Origin: Datnioides undecimradiatus
Taxonomy: Eukaryota; Chordata; Actinopteri; Lobotiformes; Datnioididae
DNA length: 64,000 nt
Assembly: GCA_008933995.1 (NCBI GenBank)
Contig: WARS01000010.1
Span: 8,225,001 to 8,289,000 of the forward strand
Direction of reading: 5' to 3'
In this document: in pieces, positions 36,241-47,700 of the stretch
Layout: the number at the start of each line of letters is the position of its first letter
How positions within the stretch are numbered: position 1 is the first letter of the stretch
Position numbers and translations under genes: made by a program
The notes under the pieces: generated by a model
Seen by the model: only the letters and a program-made list of their open reading frames with translations
Database searches by the model: none
What the model was told of the DNA's origin: nothing

Positions 36241-39200
36241 AGGAATGCGGGAATATCATCATGTTTACTTCGGCAACAGTCGCTGCGTGGGGTGGAGGCA
36301 GTGGGAGGAGGTTAGTTTTGAATGGCACAAGATTGAAATATGCCACAGCTGATTTTTTTTTTCCTTTTTTGAATTCCCAAGCTTCCCCACTTGTACACAC
36401 ACACCCCTTGTGTAGGTTTACCTGTGAATGTATCTGTTAGTATGTATGTGTTCCTGTTTGGCTAGGCTTAGCTTGAGATTGCTTTCCCCCCCATCCCCTC
36501 CTCTGGTGTGTGCAGCATATGGCCATTGTGATGGAGGGTAAAAGGAAATGACAGGCCATTTGAAGATGCTCTAGTCCCTGCATCATGAATAATGCAGAGG
36601 GTGCAGCGAGCAGGTTCTCAGCGCAAGCTTCAAAGTTTATCGGCCTCCCCTGTCTCCCTGGGAGAGAGACTACAGTGCTGCGGGGAGATTAGACCGACAC
36701 TGAGCAGGGACCTGGTCAAACTCAATTAAATACAACCAGGATAATTCCATCCTCTCATTGTGCTATTCGGTTTTATTAGGAAAATAAACCCGGCATGCTC
36801 ACACCTTGAAATGACAATAGAAAAGGGGGAAAAACAGCCAGTGAATTATTAAGCAGGGACTTGACTGTGAGCTCATTTGCTTCATGTAAAAATATGTAAA
36901 TTGGTTGATGGCAGAAGACATGATTGATGAATATTTTCATTAATTATGTCATCCAAACACGGTAAGAGCAGCAGTGAGTGACAAATCTTCCACAAACTTT
37001 TCTTGAGTCTTGGACTCGCCAGTAGCAGCTCGAGGATTTCTGACTGATTCAAACACAATGGCGGGACTAAAATGCACAGAAGTGGTGTTAAACCGATGCT
37101 GGTGGGTTGTAATAGTCCCATTGATAGATGATTTATTAGTCATCCTGATTTGAATGTATAATTTAGCTAAATATGACTAAGAAACTCCCCCCTCTCCCGA
37201 ACACCTACAGTAAATCTCGCTGTTTGTTTAAATATGCATGTTTCCTTCCACAGTTTTCCAGAGTCTTTTGAGATCTAATTAGCCCCGAAGCCCCTCCTGA
37301 TGGCAGATGTAGGCCCACAGAAACACTCCCCACCACTGAGGCTGTTGTAGCATGTAACTATTTTCCATGTCTACATGATAAACAAACACTTATGCCACCC
37401 ACACATTCAGTGCTATATCAAGCCAGGCTTGGCTAATGATGATAAACCTATGTAAAAGTACAAAGTGCTGCTAATTAGGCCTATGTCGATTATGGCTCAT
37501 TAATGCTGATGTTGCCCTGACATGTTTTTGCCAATCATCACTGAGGAGGGCTCCAGTGCATCATTTTCTAATTACTTTAATTCGTCATTGTACTGTTGCT
37601 CAAAGCGTAGTTGTACCGGCTCTGTGGTCACGTGTTTAAAGGAGAATTATTTGGGGGAAACGGTGAGCCAAAATGGATGAAAACTGGGGTTGTTTCTGTC
37701 AAGTGTACAGACTGTCCACTCACTCACTCTTATTGTATTTTGTATGAGACATTGCTCCAAAAGATTTTCTTTCAACTTTCCAGGCCAAACGAAATTGGAT
37801 GATGTAAGGAGGTTTCGTCTCGGCTGAGATTTCAAAGCTCAAAAATGTTAAAAGTTGGAGACAAAGTTCGCAAAAACTGGGAAAATGTTAGAAAACAAGA
37901 TTGAAGTAAATATTCTTCACAGATTAAATTCATTCTAAAATTTAGGATGCAGTATAACCCCATACTTGAACAACTGCTAGTCTACAGCTTGTCAGGCCAT
38001 AAAAGTGTGCACATATATTTGTGTGAGGTTGTGTAAAACCTCTGAAGCTTCCAACAGGTTGACAGTTGAATTGTTCTTACAATCACCTTGTTGTTTTTTT
38101 GACCTTTCTGAAACGAGTAAAATGGCAGCGCTGTAGAGCTGAGCGAGCTGCTCATCGTCATGATCACAGTTCATATTTTTTCCAGTCAAATCTCCCTCCA
38201 GCCAATTTGGATGGACATTGATGTATCAATGATACATCCATCTTCAGTTATTTTCCAGTTCTTATCCTAAATGGGTTTTTTTGTACACCCTGTTATCCTA
38301 ATCTTGCCACTTTGACCTACTTTTCCACTCCTTGCACTCCCAAGCCATTGAGGGAGCAAGCTGTTGCACTCCTACTCACACACATACCTCTCAAGAGAAT
38401 TATTTATATTGCACAGGTCTGGGACCAGTCTAATTTGTGTGGAACTATAGAGTACACAAACCTCAGGTCTGACATTTCTCTTGCTGAGGGCGAGGCGAAC
38501 TGCAAGTGCTGCTGAGAGAGACAGAGAATAAAACATGGTGCTGCAACGGCCTTTGATCTTCCTTTCCCTCCTTTTCTCTTTTTCAAAGGACCAGTGAGGA
38601 GTCGTCCAGCTGACGCCTGAGCAGGGGCCCCGTCTCTCTGCCACCAACAGGCACCCTGGGATGGACATCCAAAGGATTATTTATTTTTATTTTTGTTCGG
38701 TGTGAGAGCAAGCAAACGGAGGCAGACTTTCTTTGGAGTTTTGTTTCATGCTGGGTAATCGCAGAAATAAATATTCACCCGCATGCATAAATAGGCGAGG
38801 ACTTAGTCCCCAGTTGGCTTAGAGTTAAGCTTATATTTCAACTCATTTCTCTCGCCTGTGTGCTAGAGAGGAGGGCAACTTGTACTTGAGGTAAATGTCT
38901 GAAACCTCGGCAGAAAGATACACCTAAAGCATATTTTTTTCACTTTAATATCTATAATGAATTCTTCCCATGATTAACCGCCTACACATAAATATACCTC
39001 TGTTTACAGTTGTTTAGTGGATGCATTATGTTCTGGCACAAACACAAACATCACACATCCTATTAATCTTGTCTTTCTTGAAGTTTAAAGCTGTAGAAAA
39101 AAAAACACAATTAAGGAAATTATGCTGTTACTCACATGAAAGTACCGTAATTCACCATAAACACCATAAATAGAGAGTTATTGTGTGACAAATGATCGCA

Positions 39201-39650
39201 GGTAGCTGCATTGCACGTGAAGCCACAAGGCCACTGCAGAGAATGATTTCTTTAACAGGCAGCCAAGAGGTCAAACTCCATTAGTGATGTTCCAGTAGAC
39301 AATCTGAGGAAAAGTGTGTTCCTCATCTCGGAGAGAGTCTCTGAAAATGGGCACCTCTTTGTCAGGGCAATTTGTTGATGATGCATGGTTATGATAAGAA
39401 TTGAGTGAAGTGTCTGAAGCTGCCCAGGGCCTCCAGAACCGAGGCGCCAGGACCAACACGAGTAATCAGCCCAGGTCCAGATTGAGCTCTTGATAGCAGA
39501 GGGTCCCTGATTGCTCATAAGTACCCCTGGGCAGCAGGCATTTAAGACACTTCCTGTTGATTTTGATTGACAGCTGGTCATTCAAAATCAACATCTGGCA
39601 GCAGACGCTATCAGTGCAGGAGTTTACATCAGATGTCTGTCTATCTGCTT
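36241..39650. promoter_or_regulatory. candidate conserved non-coding cluster
   Basis: Several stretches of balanced base composition, with many homeodomain-type TAATTA/CTAATTAG cores and few simple repeats: about 36500-36760, 37255-37590 and 39450-39640. They resemble the regulatory blocks that lie around developmental cadherin genes in vertebrates. This is inference from texture; conservation cannot be tested here. Confidence 0.3.
39564..39573 (+). promoter_or_regulatory. PBX-MEIS composite site
   Basis: TGATTGACAG is an exact match to the known composite site bound by PBX with MEIS/PREP homeodomain partners, overlapped at its 3' end by an E-box CAGCTG (39571-39576). A ten-base match can occur by chance; the local candidate-enhancer context raises interest only slightly. 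Confidence 0.35.
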
Positions 39651-40009
39651 GGATAAAAGAAATTTCTTGAGCTCCGTATGTGATCTACCGGCTATATCTT
39701 GCTATATTATCGCTAGAATCTGTAGTGGGTAAGTCATCCTTTTTCAGAAAACTTAGAAAACTAAAAGCTGCGAAAGAAATAGAGCAGAACTTCACTGAGT
39801 TTTACAGTAAATCTGTGCAGCAGCCATTGTTGCTGCCGGTGACACTCAGAGGCATCTACTGTGACCAAAAGTGACATTGACTAAACTAAATGCTAAACAA
39901 CTGTTAAGCCTTTAGCTACAGTTATCTTAACTTTAGCTTTTAAGCTAAAGAGAGTATGTATCTTTAAAAATGAGATGATACAACCTTTTTAGAACAGTTG
40001 CCACAGCAG

Positions 40010-40145
40010 CTTCTTGTCATATCATTTCTATGCAGATGATGAGCAGTTGTGTTTTTTTTAAATCGAACTTTTCTTTCTTTGTGGCAAAGAACACATTTTT
40101 CTGCTGTTAAATCCAGACAAGACAGAGGTATCAATCATCTTCTAC
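40010..40145 (+). mobile_element. LINE reverse-transcriptase relic (L2/CR1-like)
   Basis: One frame reads YHFYADDEQL at 40020-40049, the catalytic YADD box of a non-LTR reverse transcriptase, followed in the same frame by LLLNPDKTEVS (40104-40133), the conserved motif normally found several tens of residues later. The gap here is about 22 residues and includes a stop (TAA at 40059-40061), so the copy is internally deleted and dead. Clade assignment is from motif resemblance only. Confidence 0.6.
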
Positions 40146-43100
40146 TGCTCTCATTGTCTACAACGTTCAGCCATTCTCGAGTTCTTTATTGAGCTGTTTG
40201 GCACCATAAGCTACTAGTAAAAGAATGCATTGATTTTAGCAGTGGTGTATTTTATTGGTCATGAATTCAACTTTTTGAACTGTAAGAGGAACAAGTTATT
40301 TCTTTTCTCAGATGTTTTGCTGTCAGGTATTAAACTGGAAAAACATAAAAATGTATGTGCTTTAGGGTCTTTTTGTACATTTGATTTTCTTGTAAAGTGT
40401 TAATAAGAAATGTGCAAGTGTTGTAACTTCAGCTGATTGTAAATGTCCTCCAGTGTCACTTCAAAAGTTTTTCATCTACTGATTTCCACAAGAACCCTTC
40501 TGTTTGCTGTGTCGAGCTGTACAAGTGATGTCTGTGGTTTCGAATGTGCGATCCAAGAGGCTATCATGTAACACGTGAATATGTAAGAAAGAACACTTTC
40601 CACCTCTCTTCCTGTAGGTTTGTGGGAACTGCATAATAATGAGCACATGCGTTGACCTTGGTTACTCCTGAATCCCACTTAAAAAAATCTCAGATGTTTT
40701 GTTTTTGCCAGGTTCAAAGCTTTGGAAACTATGTCAATACCTGTAAGGAGACGACATATTTACCAAGCCAAGATTCATGAGCTCATTGCAGTGTCTTGCA
40801 TCACTGTGAATTATACTGTCAGTTGTATTCATGAAGCTCAGACTGCTGTCGAGATGCAGCGACAGCTAAGAGACGCTAGTCGGCTACTTTTAAAAAACAA
40901 ATCTGCATTGTTGTGGGTCATCAACTAAGTAAGAAGTTGCACACTCGACACCGAAGTTAACAACGACAAAATGTAAGAACCAAGTGCTATTTGATTCTCA
41001 AACTGGTTTGTAGTCGCTTGCAGCTGAAATTTTAACAAATTAAATTCAGATATGAAGCAAAATTGCTGAATAATACTATCTTCAAGTCAGTGTTTGTTTT
41101 TTTTCCCTTTGTTCTCAAGATTTGCAACTGTGCACGATAGAGAATAAATATAATAACTGTTTTATTTTTTTTGTTTTTACATCTTCTCAATTGTAATAGA
41201 TTGTAGCATCACTTTTTTAGATACAGGTAATCTAAAATAGGCCTATAATGACAAGAAAGGTGAATTTTTTTCTTAGTTCTTGTATTTACAAAACTAACAT
41301 GGTTTGATGTTTCACTGTTGACATCCTGTATAATATTTCTAAAATTCAGGCTCTGGCCCTGGTCAGCCAAAGAATTTCTTTATTTCCAACTAAATTGGTT
41401 CTGAAGCAGACCTAATGGTGCAATCATCAGGAGGACTGAAGGTACATTTTTGACAGATGTTTATAGATCATGTCTGAATCACTCATGTCTTCAATAATTG
41501 AGCAGTATGCTCCATAGGCAGAACTGTAGTCACCATTGACGACACACTGAACCCTGTGTGCTGTCTTGGGAAATTTCAAGGTTTTAATCATGTGAGTTTC
41601 AATTCTGCAATTACATATAAATCACACATAGTATGTTTTTCAGGCTTATTCAGGTTGTTTATTGAGATCATATGCATAAATCTGATTTTTTTTTGACAAA
41701 ATAAGGCCTTTGAAACAACATTTAGGATCCTGTGAGGAGATAACACTGACAGAAAATAGAAAGACACCTAGAAAATGTGAAAAACTATAATATTAGGAAA
41801 ACTTTACAGCCCCTTGTTGTAGTCAGGACTGTAACTGCCACTAAAGACACAGGAGACAAATTCTGGGTGTTACTTGTGGGGTGGGGTTTGGGGATTCACT
41901 GGCACAAGGAGGACTTTACACTCTGCATTTACACATGGTACATTATTTAAGGCTTATTGAGATATATAACCTTAGATTTTGATGTTTATAGGCCAAAATA
42001 ACTAACATTTAGCATCTGGTAGGAGGCTTAAATATATAGAAAACAGAATTTAGCTGTTAATTGGTGAATAAAATGAGAAAAAAATGTAAATAATTTGAAT
42101 CTTTAATACTCTGCTTTGGTGGGTAGTGAAACATTTTTTTGTGGAGGTGAATTTTGTTTAGACCCTAGGTCAGAAAACACAATGGGTTGGTGTCGGTGTA
42201 ACCCGCACCACACATGCATGCTATGTACATGTTTGTTTCACAAGAGATGCAGTGTTTGAACGCACCTTTAATGGAGCTTCTTTTGACTACATGACACAGG
42301 CCTGGCAAACTTTCAAAAGACTCCTCAGATGGCCGATGGTGAGCCTTGCAGTCATCACACACGCCTCTGTGGAGCATCGGTGCTTTGTGTCGATCAGGCC
42401 TTTCAAGTACAAAAGCCTCATCAAAAAAGAGAAATGAAAAAAATTCTTCTCTCCTCCTCCCTCACCAACCCTCTCTCTGGTTCCTTAAGCTCCCCAAATA
42501 CTTGGAGCGAGGCACCATTTTTTTAATCATCGATTATCATTGTTAGATGCAGGTTGTAGTAGTTGTAGTTACAATAACCTCTGTTTACTGACTTACTTCT
42601 CCACTTTCAGATGGACTGACAGAAATCTCTTCAGTCTTTTAAGGAACTGAATGTCAATTTTATTTTCAGCAAAAGGATAAAAACGTCATTTGCACAATTT
42701 TGATCTTGAAAATAAATAATAATACATATCTGTTGTACATGTTGACACCCAATTGTAACATAATTTGTTTAAGCTTGAAAAACAAAATCGGCACAATGTG
42801 GCACATGATTAATATCATACAGTGTGTCCTTTCACCATCAATAAACAAACCATTTATTGGTTTCGTCTCTGGATGACTATACGCTGGACTCTGCAAACTA
42901 CTGAAGCAAAAGTAAAATTCATTTACTTACAAACTGCAACTCCACCCAGTTAAAGACTGTCACTTCAGAAACAAATTCTTTTTTTTTCTAGTATCTGGGT
43001 GGCGTGAACCTCACCATCAAACACAGCAAGGACTTTCAGCAAAGCTCTCTCATGTAGGCAAGGTACTCCCAGGTCCCCACAAGCCTCGTACAAAAGCAGA

Positions 43101-44049
43101 ACAACTGAATTTTATAGCTCAGAAATTATACATTGGACTTGGAAATAGAAAGGCGGAAGAAAAAAACAGACTCAGACAAACACTACATTGCAACATCTGC
43201 AAAATGTATTGTTAGGAGAATAAGAGAAATTATATGCTTTCCCGTTTCACCCAGTGGAGACATCAAACTGACAAGAGTGTCGTTCTTTTTATTATTTGCA
43301 CAACTTATGTCTTCACATGACTTCCGTAGCACATCAACTACTTGTTTATACTGTATGAGTGCGGCTGCACTTTTCATATAGTGTTGAGATTTGTGACAGA
43401 GTCCATGAATAATGCGGCTCTGTCATTTAAATGTTTATGAAAAACAGCTTCTCATCACCCCACTCCCCCACCACCCCCCTCAAAAAAGAGAAGAAGAGGA
43501 GGGAAAGAAAACAAACATAGAAACTGTTGTCAAATTTCATATGAACAGTCAAGTGACTACTGATTAGCCGCCAGGGACACAGCATTTCATGAGAAATGTT
43601 TTTTTTTTTTTAGCTCAAAGATAGCAAAGGAATGCATCAAAGCAAGAGTGCTGGGCCGGCGCCCATCGCTGGAATGAAAGGACAGGTGCCTCCCCGTAAA
43701 AATGCTCCAACATGTATGCATTCTGCAGTCAATGGTTGGACTGGAGCCCAAAAAATCTGAAACCTTTAATGTCTTTTGCACACAAGGTTTCCTCCTCAGT
43801 CGAGCCACTTTTGAAGTCTGTGTCAAAACTCACCGTGGCACGCTTTTGAAAATCCATACGAGGAGGTAAACAAACTGAGAACCTTTGAAGTCAAAGTGTT
43901 TTTCTTTCAATCTCTCTTGTGTTGTCTTTGAATCTTTTCCTCTGGTGCACTAAGGCAACACAAAATCATTTTCTCTGACAATAAATTACGCTTATTTTTT
44001 ATTTTTATTTTTTGTAAGTCCGACAAATGTTAAGGGAGACATTTAGGGG
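40146..44049. other. intergenic spacer, cdh7-proximal part
   Basis: Follows the LINE relic at 40010-40145. No exon recognised. The stretch just below 44050 is likely the cdh7 3' UTR (read on the minus strand), of unknown length. Confidence 0.55.
43992..44009 (-). promoter_or_regulatory. possible poly(A) signal cluster of cdh7
   Basis: Two AATAAA hexamers on the minus strand (TTTATT on + at 43998-44003 and 44004-44009), about 40-50 nt after the cdh7 stop in an A-rich stretch. Such a short 3' UTR would be unusual for a cadherin, and other AATAAA hexamers occur further on (for example around 43288 and 42658). This may be one of several sites or chance in A-rich sequence. Confidence 0.22.
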
Positions 44050-44564
44050 CTATGAGAAGACGCTGGTGCCGTCACTGTTGCCGTACAGGTCGGCCAGCTT
44101 TTTGAAGCGTGGTCCCCAGTTGCTGAGATAGTCATAGTTCTGATCTGAGTCTGTACTTAGTGACTCCAGAGAGCTTAGTGACTCTGCTACAGAGCCGCTG
44201 CCTTCAAAAGCGTATGTCTGCAGAGAATCATATGGGGGAGCTGACGGGTCCACATCAGCATCCTTAAGTCGCTCCCAAATGAACTCTCGAAACACCACGT
44301 TGTCCGGCAGGGATTTATAGGACGGGCGAGTAGCTGATGGATAATGAAAGAAGGTGGGAGTATCTGGTGTGACGTCCCGCCGCACGTTGGGGTCTCTGAT
44401 GACGTTCAGGTTGCGAAGGGTAACCATGTCAAAGGCCTCCGTGTCCTCCTCTCCCCCGCCCTCGTCGTCATAGCGGACGATGTTCTCTCTGATGTCCCTC
44501 TCCTCCTCGAGAATCAGAGGCTCCTTCCTCCTCCGACGCATTGTCACAATTAACAGAACCATCA
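44050..44564 (-). CDS. cdh7: cdh7 last coding exon: end of TM helix and cytoplasmic tail
   Basis: 515 nt including the TAG stop at 44052-44050; phase 1 acceptor TCTCCGCAG on the minus strand. Encodes the end of the helix, MRRRRKEP, a canonical acidic juxtamembrane p120-catenin site and a complete beta-catenin-binding region ending [14 protein letters not shown], then a short variable C-terminus. Reading continues open upstream of the acceptor to 44679, but that part is intron. Confidence 0.95.
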
Positions 44565-44697
44565 CTGCGGAGAGAGGAATACACGTCTCAGTCAGGACTG
44601 ACAGACGGTGAGCATATTTTCTGTGCCAATCAAGTGAAAAGATGCAGGGATGTGTGGCGCTGAGAGGAGCTGAATACACAGTAACAGTGCATGATTA

Positions 44698-44774
<77 letters not shown>

Positions 44775-47700
44775 ATATTTGACATGTTTGTTTATATAGT
44801 TGTCAGTGTTAAATATTGTTTAAAATCAATGATCAGACGAGCACATATAAAACATGTCATGTGGTGTCAATGAAGGGGGATTTGGTTTCATCTAGGGGAG
44901 CTGTTGGAAGACATCTGACGAAGAAAAGGTTGGGAACCACTGCACTATGAATCCAATCAGAGTTTACGACACTAAACCTGCGATGTGATATATATCGTGC
45001 CCCTCTGTGGTTTCCACCACCTACATTTTGCTTCCAGACTTGTACAAAACTCCACCACACTGGAAGCTGTGGCCCTCTGAGATCCTACCAGGAGCCGTCT
45101 TCCAACCCCTGTTCCCTCTCCCATACATTATTGCTGAAAATAACTCTACGCCCAAGCAAACTGGCAAATGTCTAATGATCCTCTATCCATCAATGTCAAG
45201 CTGGTGCCAGTGAAATATCGTTCCGTGGGCCCATATTTCTTTTCCTTCAGCATCGAGCTACTGCAGGCAGCAGGAGGAAGAGGTCCAGGAACCAAATTCA
45301 AACAGCACTTCACACCCTCTAATAAGGGAGCAAATGGAAGAGATGGAAGGGAGAAAAATGTCACACAGAAAGGCTGCAGGAGATGAATGGGTAGCTCTCT
45401 GTTAGCTATTTGGTGACTGCTGGTACCCTACAACAGCTGCACTAGTACAGTTTTGGAACAGTCCCTCCAGCCTAATAACATGGACTAATATCAGTGACAC
45501 TTTTTTTAGTGCTTTAAGACACAACACCAAACTTTTTTGTGGAAGATTGTTTCCTCTGATTTGAGGAACTTGAGTCACTCTAAATTCTATTCGATTCAGT
45601 GGGGCTTCTCCAAAGTGAATTACAAAGTGGCACATTGAAATAGAATATTCTCAGTGCTTTCCAGCAAAGCTCTTTAGGGTTTAATGCCTAGAAGGCAACT
45701 ACGATGCGTCACGCGCTGGAAGCGGGCCAACATCCAATCACGTCCTACTGGGATGAGCAGGTGGATGGCCAAGAATACAAATAGTCAGTCTGTGTCAGGT
45801 ATCAAGGGTCCTGTAAGAAATGATTTCCGGCACAGACAGTTGAGCAAACATGCAACCACCCCGCTACAGCAGCCCAGCTCTTCATAACACTTTTGCTGAT
45901 GATGTACACTGAATGAAAAAACACAGCTCAATTTAGTGTTGGCTTTTGCTGTAATTGTTGTAATTGTTTAAATGATCTACCCTGCACAATCGATACTGAA
46001 CAAGGTGAGTTCTCTGCGCTGCCGTTTTCTTACCAGCATGCATCATTGAATGCACTTTTCTCATTACAGTATTTTCTTTTCTCCCATGTGCTGTGTGATT
46101 CTAATGAACCTGCGAGTGATTATTCACTCATTTTGTCACCCACACACCCCCTGTGTTTCTGTACTGCAGTGCACTTTCTCAAAGGAGGTATCAATCTGCA
46201 ACTGTGACACTGTCTGGAACAAAGGGAGGCTTTAGTGGGAGTTTGCAGGAGTGTCATTGTTGTGTTTAAAAAAAAAAAAAAAAAGTATGCTTCCCAAGTG
46301 TTTAAAGGCCCCAAAAACTTACTTCTGCAATTAGCTTCTCACTAAAAGCTGCAAAAGTTGCAGAAGAAAGTTTTGTTTATGAGACATTTCTGAATTTGTG
46401 TGTTTTTCTTTGGACTCTTCTTACTGGTTTGAAGTGGGTGGGACTCAATGCACCAATGCACCAATCAGAATATAGCTGCCTGGTAGTTGCTTATGTTGCC
46501 AGGCCATTGTCAATCAAACACTTTTTCACTGTTAAACTCCTCATTAGTATTACTTAAATCATGACTTTTCAATGTTTTGATCAAAATACTTACATTTTAA
46601 AAGTGTACACCGGCTTCTCGGGTCTAACAGGATGTCCCATAATACATTGTTGCATCAATCAAAGTGAATGAAAGTTAATAAAATAGTAAACAGATGTGCC
46701 TCCTTGGACAAAAAATATTCTTAATCAATATATCAATACATAAAATTGATTGAGTACAGTACAGTTCAGTATAGTGTGCGATCAGTTGTTCTTCCCAGGT
46801 CATTTAAAAGTCTTTATCTGACTGGACAGAGGATGCTGCCACAGTTTAGGCTGTGATTAAAAGCTTGGTTTGATGGCGCCAGCTGTTCAGTATCCGCTGC
46901 ACATATTAAAACAGCATGGGATATTTTTCATGGCCACTTTGTACACAAATTAGAATATTTTTATGGACAGTGCCTAGCATTGATTAAACATCGTGGAACT
47001 TATCTGAAGAAGCCTCAAACAATTTTTGTTTGTCGACACAGGGACTTTATATGATATTATAAAGTGAATGCAGCTCTTAACAGACACTAAAGCAGCAAAT
47101 CCAGTCCTGATCCATATTTCCTCATAGATACAGCATTTTTTTTTTATCCAAGTTACAAACCCATGTCGTTTTTCTTTACCTTTTATTTTATTCTGAATAC
47201 ACAGTATTTTTTTTAGATCAATCTAAATGCTTTTACTGTAAAAGCTGTTAATATCTTGGATGAACTCAGGGGCACAGACCTGCATTCAACATATCAGCTG
47301 TTATTCAAAGCAACAAGCTAAACGTTTCCCGTTAAATAAAACCACGTTTGACCGTTTGTCGGTCACAGCATCAAGCACAGAAATATTATAGTGTTAGTGT
47401 TATTCTGTAGGTGAGTGTTTAGATTTCAGTCATCAGAAACTTTGTCTACGTTTATTCATAACAGTCCCATACAGTACAGCTCTGTAGTCACTAACCAATG
47501 TCAGCGTTTGACTGGTCCAATCAAGGTCCTCTCATATTAGACCCCTAATAATGAATGACTGAATGAATAAATGAATGAATGGATGGATGGATGGATGGAT
47601 GGATGGATGAATGAAGTTATATGGTTTTTTTGCTTGTTTGTTTTTTTCATAAGCTTTTAACCATGAGTCCTAGTTGATTTGAAATGCAACTCAATTAAAT

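Noticed and set aside
44050-44564. Assignment of the minus-strand gene to cdh20, cdh18 or cdh12
   Set aside because: The tail motifs NLNVIRD and FREFIWERL and the EC5 segment [11 protein letters not shown] agree best with CDH7 as recalled, and the neighbouring cdh19 fits the CDH7-CDH19 locus.
44565-44679. Upstream extension of the last cdh7 exon
   Set aside because: Same reasoning: the minus-strand acceptor at 44565-44567 gives a continuous helix with the preceding exon.
45880-45900. Possible TFADDV reverse-transcriptase box
   Set aside because: Only six residues, with no neighbouring RT motif in frame.
46300-46500. Resemblance between 46360-46460 and 28380-28450 (TGGTTTGAAGTGGGTGGGAC-like)
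   Set aside because: Only about 25-40 loosely matching bases and the flanks do not follow; may be an old shared repeat but not supportable.
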